DNA from: JAIEOG01 sp964519985
GTDB lineage: Bacteria > Bdellovibrionota > FAC87 > UBA2466
Assembly: GCA_964519985.1 (NCBI GenBank)
Contig: CAZFMF010000014.1
Location: forward strand, 11,679-75,678
DNA length: 64,000 nucleotides
Reading direction: 5' to 3'
In this document: piece after piece, positions 50,740 through 58,108 of the stretch
Position numbering within the stretch: position 1 is the stretch's first letter
Layout: each line of letters starts with the position of its first letter
The notes under the pieces: model-generated
Databases searched by the model: none
Told to the model about the DNA's origin: nothing
Seen by the model: the letters and a program-made list of their open reading frames with translations, nothing else
Program-made: the position numbers and the translations under genes

Positions 50740-51123
50740 ATGCGCAACGCATGGCGTTTGGGGTTAGTGCTTTTGCTTTGCGCGCCGGCGTTTGCGCCTG
50801 ATGAGGGGCCGCCTCCCGAGGGCAATCCGTATCAGTCTCCCGGGACTGAGATCCAGGATGGGATCGTTTTGGAGAATGAATTTGATCTGGATAGTTTCCT
50901 CGGACAGATGCATGCCGATCCCGGCCGAATTGAAGCGGAGCTCAAATCTTGGCGTCGGCGGGAGCAAGTGGCTACGGCTTTGATCGCGAATCCTACGTTT
51001 CTGCAAAGGCAGGACCGTCGCGTGGCTCTCGCATTCTTGCGCCCGCTTTCCGTCGAACAACACCGTCGTCTGAAGGAAATGCTGGAGCGCCTCCCTTCAG
51101 CAAAATGGTTTGGCTTTCTTTGA
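50740..51123 (+). CDS. MRNAWRLGL-family protein, paralogue 4, C-terminally truncated
   Basis: 127 residues. Shares the signal peptide (MRNAWRLGLVLLLCAPAFA) and N-terminal domain (SFLGQMHADPGRIEAELKSW, VALAFLRPLSVEQHRRLKE) but stops at LPSAKWFGFL. It lacks the LREGRILSYL helix, the membrane core and the DWQPS...ALRP end found in the three others. No continuation is seen in other frames downstream, so this looks like a deletion rather than a simple frameshift. It may be a decaying copy or a soluble short variant. Confidence 0.6.
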   Translation: MRNAWRLGLVLLLCAPAFAPDEGPPPEGNPYQSPGTEIQDGIVLENEFDLDSFLGQMHADPGRIEAELKSWRRREQVATALIANPTFLQRQDRRVALAFLRPLSVEQHRRLKEMLERLPSAKWFGFL

Positions 51124-51144
51124 TTTCCTTTTCTAGGAATTTTT

Positions 51145-51296
51145 CTACGACTTGCGCTCTTTAGCGTCACAATCTCGATAGTCCGTTTCCGCTAGGACAT
51201 CGAGCAACGAAACTTGCTGTCCCGAAAAGCATCCGGCCATCGAAGGTGCGGCGTTGATTCCAGCCCAGATACTGATTGCGATTGCGAACGTTTCAT
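51145..51296 (-). pseudogene. Frameshifted small lipoprotein gene (candidate)
   Basis: AAAGGGG then ATG at 51296 begins MKR, but the downstream frame encoding a signal/lipobox-like stretch (FAIAISIWAGINAAPSMAGC, then FSGQQVSLLDVLAETDYRDC and DAKERKS, stop at 51145) is shifted by one base. One additional T in the TT near 51288 would give a continuous 50-residue lipoprotein-like product. A recent single-base deletion is the simplest reading. Confidence 0.35.
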
Positions 51297-51372
51297 GGGG
51301 TCCCCTTTCTTTCGGAGCTAGCATCAAGGTCGCTGCTCGACAACCAATATGTAATGTGATGCGGCAGGTCGC

Positions 51373-51879
51373 TTAACCAATGAACTGTGCCTGCGCCGTC
51401 GCGTTAATCACCGACGCGATCCGAATGACGGATTGCACGCCTTCCAGCGAAACGCCCGCCTTCACCACTTCCGCCACGTGACTATTGATGCACCTCCCGC
51501 AGCCGGAAATCGCCGATACTCCGGTGCAGTAAAGTTCAAAATCGACCTTCGCGATGCCGGGTTTGCCGATGACATTCATCCGCAACCGAGCGGGAAGCTT
51601 GGCCAGCTCCGCGTTGTCGCTCAGATGCATCGTTCGGTAGTAGACGTTGTTCATTGCCATGACGGTGGCTGCGCCTTTCGCCGCTTCGACTTCGGCGTCG
51701 GAAAGTGCGCCGGCAGCGGCGCTCAGTATACCTTCTACTATCGTCGGCGTGCGTGTGGCGTAGGCCGCGGCCAGCGCCACGCCGAAGATCTGGTTCGCGG
51801 TCAGTCCCGGCGCCCCTTCGGGCGTCAGGACCGTTCCGAGATTGAGTTTGATATCCTTTGCGTACTCTTTGAATTCCAT
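51373..51879 (-). CDS. ahpD: AhpD-like alkyl hydroperoxidase (carboxymuconolactone decarboxylase family)
   Basis: 168 residues. CxxC redox site C127-G-R-C130 with H134 (CGRCINSHVAEVVKAG), the AhpD catalytic arrangement. N-terminal EYAKDIKLNLGTVL matches AhpD. It reduces AhpC or peroxides, usually with lipoamide. Lies 9 bp downstream of ahpC on the same strand, divergent from oxyR. Confidence 0.93.
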   Translation of the reverse strand: MEFKEYAKDIKLNLGTVLTPEGAPGLTANQIFGVALAAAYATRTPTIVEGILSAAAGALSDAEVEAAKGAATVMAMNNVYYRTMHLSDNAELAKLPARLRMNVIGKPGIAKVDFELYCTGVSAISGCGRCINSHVAEVVKAGVSLEGVQSVIRIASVINATAQAQFIG

Positions 51880-51888
51880 TGTTTCCTC

Positions 51889-52422
51889 CTATTTGATGGT
51901 GGCTTCGCCCGGGTTCCAGTTGCACGGGCAGAGTTCATCGGTTTGCAGGGCATCGAGTGCGCGCAAGACTTCGTTGGGGTTCCGGCCGACGTTGAGGTCG
52001 TACACGGAAACGAAACGGATGATGCCTTGCGGGTCGACGATGAACGTTGCGCGTTGTGAAACGCCTTCGTTTTCATCCAGGATGCCGAGCTGACTGCTCA
52101 ACTCACGCTTGATGTCGGCCAGCATGGGGAAGGGCAGATCTTTCAGCTCTTCCTTGTGCTGCCGCCACGCTAAGTGCACGAACTCCGAATCCACGCTGCC
52201 AGCCAAAACCTGCGCGTCGCGATCTTTGAACTGTTCGTTCAAATCGCCGAATGCTTTGATCTCGGTCGGGCAAACGAATGTGAAATCCTTCGGGTAGAAG
52301 AAAACCACCAGCCATTTGCCGGCATACGTTTCATTGGAAACTTCCTGGAACGCGTCCTTCGCGTCGTTGGATACGGTTGCTTTGAGTTTGAAGTGCGGGA
52401 ACTTTTTGCCTACGCCTAACAT
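51889..52422 (-). CDS. ahpC: AhpC-type peroxiredoxin
   Basis: 177 residues from ATG 52422 (AAGGAG RBS). Typical 2-Cys peroxiredoxin: YPKDFTFVCPTE with peroxidatic C51, and C-terminal ELCPCNWNPG with the resolving Cys. Removes H2O2 and alkyl hydroperoxides; the adjacent AhpD would regenerate it. Divergent from oxyR with a 118-bp shared control region, indicating peroxide-inducible expression. Confidence 0.95.
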   Translation of the reverse strand: MLGVGKKFPHFKLKATVSNDAKDAFQEVSNETYAGKWLVVFFYPKDFTFVCPTEIKAFGDLNEQFKDRDAQVLAGSVDSEFVHLAWRQHKEELKDLPFPMLADIKRELSSQLGILDENEGVSQRATFIVDPQGIIRFVSVYDLNVGRNPNEVLRALDALQTDELCPCNWNPGEATIK

Positions 52423-52492
52423 GTTTCTTTCTCCTTTTTGAAATCTCTGTCTGACTCCCACTCTACGGGAAAAGCGGTGTTAGACTCAAATC

Positions 52493-52531
52493 GATAGTTT
52501 TTATTGAACGATAGACTTTAGTCTATGATAG
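52493..52531. promoter_or_regulatory. Candidate OxyR operator in the ahpC-oxyR intergenic region
   Basis: GATAG occurs three times at exactly 17-nt intervals (52493, 52510, 52527), and ATAGACTTTAGTCTAT (52511-52526) is an inverted repeat with 6-bp arms. OxyR sites consist of ATAG/CTAT half-sites, so this is the obvious operator region, though spacing deviates from the E. coli ATAG-N7-CTAT rule. TTGAAC (52504) could be the oxyR -35. Confidence 0.6.
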
Positions 52532-52540
52532 GCTGGGCCG

Positions 52541-53491
52541 ATGGTGACCCTTACCCAGCTCGAATACCTGCTCGCGGTGGACCGTTTCCGGCATTTTGGG
52601 AAGGCGGCCAAGGCGAGCTTCATCACGCAACCGACGCTCAGCATGCAGGTGCAACGACTTGAGGAGGAGCTGGGAGTCGAGGTCTTCGACCGGTCGAAAA
52701 AGCCGATTCTGCCGACCGAGACCGGAAAGAAAATCATCGAGCAGGCTCGGGTCGCCGTGGCTGAATTCAAGAAACTGCAAGCGGTGGCCACGCAAGGCAA
52801 AGAGACGCTATCGGGACCCTACACCCTGGCTGTCATTCCCACCCTTTCGCCGTACCTCATTCCGTTATTCATCGGGGCGTTCGCCCAGAAGTACCCGCGC
52901 GTGGAGCTAACGGTGGAAGAAATGCAAACCTCGCAGATCATTGCCGCGCTTGCGAATGACACGATTGATGCGGGGTTATTGGCGACGCCGCTTAAGGAAC
53001 CCGGCGTGCGCGAGGAAGTGCTCTTCAATGAGCCCTTCTATCTCTATGTTGCTAAGGACCATCCGCTCGCGAAGAAGCCGAAGATCAAGGAGTCGGAGCT
53101 CGACGGGCACGATGTCTGGCTGTTGAAAGAAGGCCACTGCCTGCGCAATCAAATCGTGCGGCTCTGCACCCTCGGCGATAAAGCCTGTGTCTTTCAAAAC
53201 GTGCATTTTGAAAGTGGGAATCTCGAGACGGTCATGAGTCTCGTGGATCGCAATGGGGGGTACACATTGCTGCCGACTTTGGCCCTGCGACACCATGAAC
53301 AATCGGGCAACGCGCGGGCAAAGGTGCTGGCGTTTACCGAGCCGGTTCCCGCGCGAGAGATCAGTCTCGTGCTCTCGCGGCGGAGCTTGAAGCGACCGAT
53401 CCACGACGCGTTAAAGGCGATCATCTTGGAGTCCGTGCCTAAGGACCTGCTTGTTCCCAAGCAAAAACTCCAGCGGATCGGGATCGCCTAA
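52541..53491 (+). CDS. oxyR: OxyR-type LysR peroxide sensor
   Basis: 316 residues. LysR HTH at the N-terminus (TQLEYLLAVDRFRHFGKAAKASFITQPTLSMQVQRLEEELG). The regulatory domain has EGHCLRNQIVRLC, with C200 and C209 matching redox Cys199/Cys208 of E. coli OxyR, and ESGNLETVMSLVDRNGGYTLLP. Activates peroxide defence upon disulfide formation. Divergent from ahpC-ahpD, its expected target. A CCGG palindrome follows the stop at 53499. Confidence 0.94.
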   Translation: MVTLTQLEYLLAVDRFRHFGKAAKASFITQPTLSMQVQRLEEELGVEVFDRSKKPILPTETGKKIIEQARVAVAEFKKLQAVATQGKETLSGPYTLAVIPTLSPYLIPLFIGAFAQKYPRVELTVEEMQTSQIIAALANDTIDAGLLATPLKEPGVREEVLFNEPFYLYVAKDHPLAKKPKIKESELDGHDVWLLKEGHCLRNQIVRLCTLGDKACVFQNVHFESGNLETVMSLVDRNGGYTLLPTLALRHHEQSGNARAKVLAFTEPVPAREISLVLSRRSLKRPIHDALKAIILESVPKDLLVPKQKLQRIGIA

Positions 53492-53498
53492 CACTTCT

Positions 53499-53514
53499 AC
53501 TCCGGCGCCGGAGT
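53499..53514. repeat. ACTCCGGCGCCGGAGT palindrome after oxyR
   Basis: Perfect 16-nt palindrome 8 nt after the oxyR stop, with lead-in TAACACTTCT similar to the TAACACC lead-ins after paralogues 2 and 3. No T-run follows, so not a classical intrinsic terminator. Confidence 0.65.
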
Positions 53515-53621
53515 GGGAAGATAGCACCGATACGCGCTACGGAATTGTTTCGCTTCGTTCTCAATCCGGCGGAACGTTTTTGAAGGCCAAAGACGAGGCC
53601 CTGGCGCCTCATCAAGCTTGA

Positions 53622-53864
53622 TTAGATCGGCGCACAGACGGTTTTCTTGAAGTCATCGATCTGATTTCGACACTCGGCCTCGGAGAGATATCTCGCAAAG
53701 ACGGTGTTCTTTTTAGTGCCATCCTCATAAATAATCCACTGGACCACTTGCAAGAGTCCAGTCGGCGACTCGGGCAGACAACTGCAGGTTCTGGAAATGA
53801 TCTTGGGTGCGGGGTCACGGGGCTCGAACCGATTGCGGAAAAAAAAGTTGCGGGCCGTGCTGCA
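53622..53864 (-). pseudogene. Headless secreted-protein ORF, in frame after the upstream gene's TAG
   Basis: Directly after the TAG of the lipoprotein gene (53865-53867) the same frame stays open for 80 codons to TAA (53622-53624). It reads TCSCLPESPTGLLQVVQWII, then YEDGTKKNTVFARYLSEAEC and QIDDFKKTVCAPI, a protein-like pattern with spaced Cys similar to the other small secreted proteins here. There is no ATG and no signal peptide; an eight-T run lies near its 5' end. Either a decapitated gene or a stop-codon readthrough extension. Confidence 0.4.
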
Positions 53865-54914
53865 CTATTTCCTCAACACTCCCTCCAATACCTCTACCGG
53901 GGTTTTCCCGGCCTCGATCTCCCTCTGCCACTCCCCCGCGGGGTCGAGCGCCTGAAGCACCTCAGCCATTTTGGCTCCCGTGACATAAAAAAAGGCTCGG
54001 CCCCGATTGTAAATCTCGGGATTATCCGCGGAGAAATTTCCCTTTGTGTAGAGGAAAGTGACGTCGGCCCCATCTTTGAGCTCCGCTCGACGCGCCGACT
54101 CGGTGGCGTAGTAGTGGGCGAGACCTTCCATCCTTTCAAACTGAGCGACGTTTTCCCAGTTGCTCAATGTTTCGGGTAGTCCCGCTTTTCTACGATGAAG
54201 CATTCCACGAGCGATCTCTTTGATCTGCTCTTCATCCTTTCCTCCAATTGCTTTTCCAATGGATTCCCAATCCGCGACCTCTGCCCTAAATGCTTCGACC
54301 CACTTGGGGTCGAGCTCATAGTGCCGCATTCCCCCGTACGTGCGGTTTTCAAATTGTTTGTATTGGTAGAGATGAAATGTTTCGTGCGCGGCGACATTGG
54401 CAAGCGCGTCCGGGTTTTCAAATATCTTCCCGTACGGCTCAACGTCTCGCGCTGGGAACTTCGAAAGATCCATCACTATAAATGGGACTGCGATTTTAGT
54501 CGCAAGAGCATTCCCGTTTTTCTTCACAAATTCCACTCGATCGTTCCACCCCTCGGGAAAAGCGATCCCAACTCCAGATTCGGCCGAAGGAAAGTGCTCG
54601 GGGTGCACGACAAGTACCGCCTCCGGCGCCCTTTTGCAGGCATGAAACAGTATCCCGCTCTCTATGAGTTCCTTTGTTGAAAAACCGAGCGCGTAGGTCG
54701 CGCCTTCTTCGCGGAAACCTAGGCGAAGACCGGCGGTGGGAACTCCTTTCCACGGCGTCTCGACCTTTTGAAGTTTTGAAATACTTTGCGCAAGCTTAGT
54801 CACTCTGTCGATGCATTCGACCTCCTCAACGCGCCCGCCCGTCAGATGTTTTTCCGCCGAACATGCGAGACCGATTGAGAGACTAAGGAAAAGGGCGAAT
54901 CTTCTTTTTTTCAT
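53865..54914 (-). CDS. Lipoprotein with HExxH motif, putative zinc peptidase
   Basis: 349 residues from ATG 54914. Lipoprotein signal MKKRRFALFLSLSIGLAC with lipobox GLAC. Mid-protein AHETFHLYQYKQFENR gives an HExxH helix (H-E-T-F-H), and about 80 residues later FERMEGLAHYYATESARR could supply the third glutamate ligand of a gluzincin. Predicted membrane-tethered periplasmic or surface metallopeptidase; no named family recognised. GAGG directly abuts the ATG, which is unusually close for an RBS. The reading frame continues in frame after the TAG. Confidence 0.68.
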   Translation of the reverse strand: MKKRRFALFLSLSIGLACSAEKHLTGGRVEEVECIDRVTKLAQSISKLQKVETPWKGVPTAGLRLGFREEGATYALGFSTKELIESGILFHACKRAPEAVLVVHPEHFPSAESGVGIAFPEGWNDRVEFVKKNGNALATKIAVPFIVMDLSKFPARDVEPYGKIFENPDALANVAAHETFHLYQYKQFENRTYGGMRHYELDPKWVEAFRAEVADWESIGKAIGGKDEEQIKEIARGMLHRRKAGLPETLSNWENVAQFERMEGLAHYYATESARRAELKDGADVTFLYTKGNFSADNPEIYNRGRAFFYVTGAKMAEVLQALDPAGEWQREIEAGKTPVEVLEGVLRK

Positions 54915-55022
54915 CCTCGTACTGTATCTGGCTTTGATCCACCCCCCAAAACAGAAAAAAGCACCCCGGATCGAGGCCGTTGCCCCTAGCTCGGAGGTGA
55001 ATTCGTGGTTCGCCCGCTCGAT

Positions 55023-55041
55023 GGTGACGTAAAACGTCACC
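55023..55041. promoter_or_regulatory. Perfect inverted repeat in divergent control region
   Basis: GGTGACGT-AAA-ACGTCACC, 8-bp perfect arms with 3-nt centre, between the lipoprotein gene and the small gene before folP. Could be an operator or a hairpin. A second dyad AACGCAATGCGTT lies at 55060-55072, followed by GCTTTTTC, possibly a weak terminator. The 235-bp gap 54915-55149 otherwise holds a possible -10 (TACAAT, 55126). Confidence 0.4.
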
Positions 55042-55149
55042 CTAAGTAGTGAAAATAATAACGCAATGCGTTGCTTTTTCCGCTTCGTTCCGGCATAATG
55101 CGCGTTCGCTTACAAATCCTTTTCATACAATCAGTTGGGGGCATTCCGA

Positions 55150-55365
55150 GTGAACGAGTACGTTGTGGGTATGAGTCCGAATCAGGAAAAACCAGTGGCG
55201 CCGACCAAGGCGGCTGCGAAGAAAACCATTCCATCCGTTTTGAAAATGATGGAAACGGACCCCGAACTGAAAGACTTCTATAAGCTCGTCCACGAAAACG
55301 GGTTCCGCGACCAAGCGGTCAATCTGCTTCGCGAGCGCTTGGAAAAGCGCCAATTGCAATCCTAA
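55150..55365 (+). CDS. Small basic helical protein upstream of folP
   Basis: 71 residues from GTG 55150 (GGGGGC 8 nt upstream); ATG 55171 would give 64. Low-complexity start (NQEKPVAPTKAAAKKTIPS), then a helical part: VLKMMETDPELKDFYKLVHE and NGFRDQAVNLLRERLEKRQL. No membrane segment or signal. Twenty-four bp before folP, so probably in the folate operon. Function unknown. Confidence 0.6.
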   Translation: MNEYVVGMSPNQEKPVAPTKAAAKKTIPSVLKMMETDPELKDFYKLVHENGFRDQAVNLLRERLEKRQLQS

Positions 55366-55389
55366 AAAATCTCAATAGGATGGGTCGCC

Positions 55390-56220
55390 ATGCAAACGCG
55401 ACCTGACCCCTGCATTCTCGGTATCTTAAACGCCACGCCGGATTCGTTTTCGGACGGCGGACACTACTACGCCAAGGGAGCTGCGCTCCAACACGCCGAG
55501 AAAATGTTCCAGGAGGGCGCCGACGTTGTCGATGTCGGTGGCGAGTCCACGCGTCCGGGGGCGTTGCCCGTTTCCTTGCAGGAGGAAATGGATCGCGTGC
55601 TGCCGATCGTGGAAGCTATCCGGTCTACTTTGCCGGTGAAGATCTCCGTGGATACGCGCAAGTTTGAAGTCGCGCGAGAAGCGGTTCGCGCCGGCGCCAC
55701 GATCATCAATGACATCTCGGGCGGAGCCGACGTGCGGCTTTTGGAACTGATGAAGCAATCCGAGGCGACGTTGATCCTGATGCACATGCGCGGCACGCCG
55801 ACCAATATGCAGGACGATCCGCAGTACCCCAAAGGCGTGGTGTCCGAGGTGCGATCGTTTCTCGCGGAAAGAGTGCGCGCCTTCCGGGAAGCCGGTGTTT
55901 CGAAGGATCGTCTTTGGGTCGATCCGGGGATCGGTTTCGGCAAGACGGTCGAGCAAAACCTAGAGTTGATGCGAGGACTCAAAGACTTCCTCCCGATCGG
56001 CGGGCGCGTCGCGATTGGCACTTCGCGAAAGTCCTTCCTGGCTCGCGTGCTGGGTGATCCGCAATTGGAATTTGAAAAACGGGAAGCGGGAACACTCGCA
56101 ACGAGTCTGTGGGCTTACCAGCAGGGCACCACCGCATTTCGGGTGCATGATGTTGGCGCTTTCCGGCGCGCACTAAAGACCTGGCGGGCGATGGAGTTCT
56201 CTGGCCCGGTGGGTTCGTGA
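55390..56220 (+). CDS. folP: Dihydropteroate synthase
   Basis: 276 residues. TIM-barrel enzyme condensing pABA with 6-hydroxymethyl-dihydropterin pyrophosphate. Both PROSITE-type signatures: ILGILNATPDSFSDGG, and GADVVDVGGESTRPGA; also SVDTRKFEVAREAVRAG, INDISGG, LMHMRGTPTNMQ, GIGFGKTVEQN, GTSRKSFLARVLG. Translationally coupled to folK (GTGA overlap). Sulfonamide target. Confidence 0.96.
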   Translation: MQTRPDPCILGILNATPDSFSDGGHYYAKGAALQHAEKMFQEGADVVDVGGESTRPGALPVSLQEEMDRVLPIVEAIRSTLPVKISVDTRKFEVAREAVRAGATIINDISGGADVRLLELMKQSEATLILMHMRGTPTNMQDDPQYPKGVVSEVRSFLAERVRAFREAGVSKDRLWVDPGIGFGKTVEQNLELMRGLKDFLPIGGRVAIGTSRKSFLARVLGDPQLEFEKREAGTLATSLWAYQQGTTAFRVHDVGAFRRALKTWRAMEFSGPVGS

Positions 56221-56726
56221 ACCAAACGACGCGAGTCGCGATCGGTTTGGGGTCTAATCGTGGCGACCGTCTCCATTTTCTCACCCAAGCTTTTGATCGT
56301 CTACGTGCGGATCTTCTCGACGAAGCGGTTTGTTCCTCCGTTTATGAAACCCCAGCGTGGGGTGGAATCGCGACGCAAGCGTTCTACAATGCGGTGGCGG
56401 TGGGCATTTGTGATTGGAAGCCGCCCGCGATTTTGAATCTGCTCAAAGACATTGAAAAAGATCTCGGCCGTCGTGAAGGCCCGCGCTACGGCGATCGCGA
56501 GATCGATCTCGACTTGTTAGTACACGGCACGGGTCGCTGGGAAGCCGACGGGCTGACGGTTCCGCATCCCGGACTCCCCGAGCGCCAGTTTGTGTTGGCG
56601 CCTTTGGCCGAGGTTTGGCCCGATTGGACGCACCCGATTTTGGGAAAGACCGCTCGCGACTTGCTGACTTCGCAGGTGGAAAAAGAAGGCCCGGCTTTTC
56701 AAAAAATACGACCCGCCGTGTCGTGA
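56217..56726 (+). CDS. folK: 6-hydroxymethyl-7,8-dihydropterin pyrophosphokinase
   Basis: 169 residues, GTG start overlapping folP's TGA. Signature motifs VAIGLGSNRGDRLHFL, SSVYETPAWGG, FYNAVAVGI, LKDIEKDLGRREGPRYGDREIDLDLLVHG and VPHPGLPERQFVLAPLAEV. Makes the FolP substrate. folC lies 2 kb downstream on the other strand. Confidence 0.95.
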   Translation: MNQTTRVAIGLGSNRGDRLHFLTQAFDRLRADLLDEAVCSSVYETPAWGGIATQAFYNAVAVGICDWKPPAILNLLKDIEKDLGRREGPRYGDREIDLDLLVHGTGRWEADGLTVPHPGLPERQFVLAPLAEVWPDWTHPILGKTARDLLTSQVEKEGPAFQKIRPAVS

Positions 56727-56766
56727 GAAACCCGTCCCGACCATGGGATTTCGGTTCGATGCACGA

Positions 56767-56772
56767 TAAAAT
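56767..56772 (+). promoter_or_regulatory. -10 element (TAAAAT), probably leaderless start
   Basis: CGATAAAAT; hexamer ends 6 nt before ATG 56779, again placing the predicted transcription start on the start codon. Resembles the sites at 8914 and 17493. Confidence 0.5.
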
Positions 56773-56778
56773 ATTGAA

Positions 56779-58092
56779 ATGGTGAAAAATCTTGCGGTGC
56801 TCTTGAGCGTTTTTCTGTCGCCGACCCTGTTCGCCGAAGGTCAGTTGCCGTGGGTGGGGGGGAAACCGGTAACGGCCGAACAGTTCGCCGAACCCGCCGC
56901 CAAGGCCGCGGCGGATGCGGAAGCGAGTCGCGGAACTCAGCCGGCCGCCAAGGCCGCCGCCCCGGCGATTGGCTTGCCGGCCAGCATGATGATGCCGAGT
57001 CTGGCGCCGGAGGTGAAGAAAGCGCCGGTAGTGGAAGTCCCCGCCGCCGAAGCGCCCAAGGCCGCGGTTCGTTCGGCGGTTTCCGCCGAGCCGCCGGCGC
57101 TCACCGAACCGGAACTCGCGCGGGATATTTCCAGTGAGCCCGTAGTGGCTCCGGCGATTTCGGTGCCGGAAGTGGCACCGCCACCTCCACCCGAACCACA
57201 CGCGGCTCCGGTTTCGGAAGTGGCCGCGACGCCGACGCCCACACCCACCCCCACGGGCGACGAAGTTTGCCACTATGTCGTGAAGAAGGGGGACAACCTC
57301 AGTCGCATTCTTTTGAAACTCGGCATTCTCCCCATTTACGGTTCGCAGGGGAATCTGGGTAAGGTGGTCGAAAAAAATTCGGACAAAGTGAAACGCGGGG
57401 GGGATCTGATTTTCCCGCAGGTACGCATCGCCATTCCGGCGAAGTACGTGAAGTCCAACGAGATGTGTGTCGACGGGGCAGAAGAAAAAGATGTGAATCG
57501 CCGTATCGCCTTGTACTCGGAAGCCGAAGCGGAAATTCATCGCGGTAAGTACAGCCGACTCTGTGAACGGGTACTGACGTTAGCTTTCACCGAAAAGCAG
57601 CCCGACAATCGGGGGCGCTTGATGCATCTGGCGGCGGTCTGCCAGTACGAAGAAGAAAACCTGCCGGCCGCACACCGACTCTGGGAGCAGGTCCTAGCCC
57701 TCAATCCCGACCCAAGTTTGCGCTACCGCGCCACCTACAATATGGCGTTGGTCGAGTGCCAAACGGATCATGCGTTGTCTGGCTATGAGAAGCTGCGCGG
57801 GGTTTCGCCCGAACTCTGGCAAACCCAAGCTCCCTACGAACGGCGGACTTTCTTAGATCTGGCAAGCTATTGCGCCGAGCGGGGTGTGCACTATGGCGCC
57901 CGTCTCGATACCCTCTTAACCGTGTACCAAACATCGCCGGAACCGGAACTGCGGGCTTACGCCGAGGAAAAACTGCGCGCCGATTTTGCCGACAAACGCC
58001 ATTGCGCGCTCACCGAAAAGATCCTGGCGAAACTCAGCTCGGATCCCAAGCACAGTACCTGGGAAGACCTTTGGGAACACGTCTGCGACTAG
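56779..58092 (+). CDS. Secreted LysM-like protein with Pro/Ala linker and helical repeat domain
   Basis: 437 residues. Signal peptide MVKNLAVLLSVFLSPTLFA; ~130-residue Ala/Pro-rich linker (PAAKAAADAEAS, PPPPPEP, TPTPTPTPTG); a LysM-like domain (CHYVVKKGDNLSRILLKLGILPIYG, then LIFPQVRIAIP) for peptidoglycan binding; then TPR-like helices (YSEAEAEIHRGKYSRLCERV, AHRLWEQVLALNPDPSLRYRATYNMALVECQ). A periplasmic scaffold bound to the wall is likely (inference). Converges with a small secreted-protein gene. Confidence 0.72.
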   Translation: MVKNLAVLLSVFLSPTLFAEGQLPWVGGKPVTAEQFAEPAAKAAADAEASRGTQPAAKAAAPAIGLPASMMMPSLAPEVKKAPVVEVPAAEAPKAAVRSAVSAEPPALTEPELARDISSEPVVAPAISVPEVAPPPPPEPHAAPVSEVAATPTPTPTPTGDEVCHYVVKKGDNLSRILLKLGILPIYGSQGNLGKVVEKNSDKVKRGGDLIFPQVRIAIPAKYVKSNEMCVDGAEEKDVNRRIALYSEAEAEIHRGKYSRLCERVLTLAFTEKQPDNRGRLMHLAAVCQYEEENLPAAHRLWEQVLALNPDPSLRYRATYNMALVECQTDHALSGYEKLRGVSPELWQTQAPYERRTFLDLASYCAERGVHYGARLDTLLTVYQTSPEPELRAYAEEKLRADFADKRHCALTEKILAKLSSDPKHSTWEDLWEHVCD

Positions 58093-58108
58093 GTTTCTTG
58101 CGCTTCGA

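Noticed and set aside
53800..53840. tRNA-like T-loop (GGTTCGAGCCCC) on the minus strand
   Set aside because: The T-stem does not pair and no matching acceptor stem, D-arm or anticodon arm is found 70-80 nt upstream.
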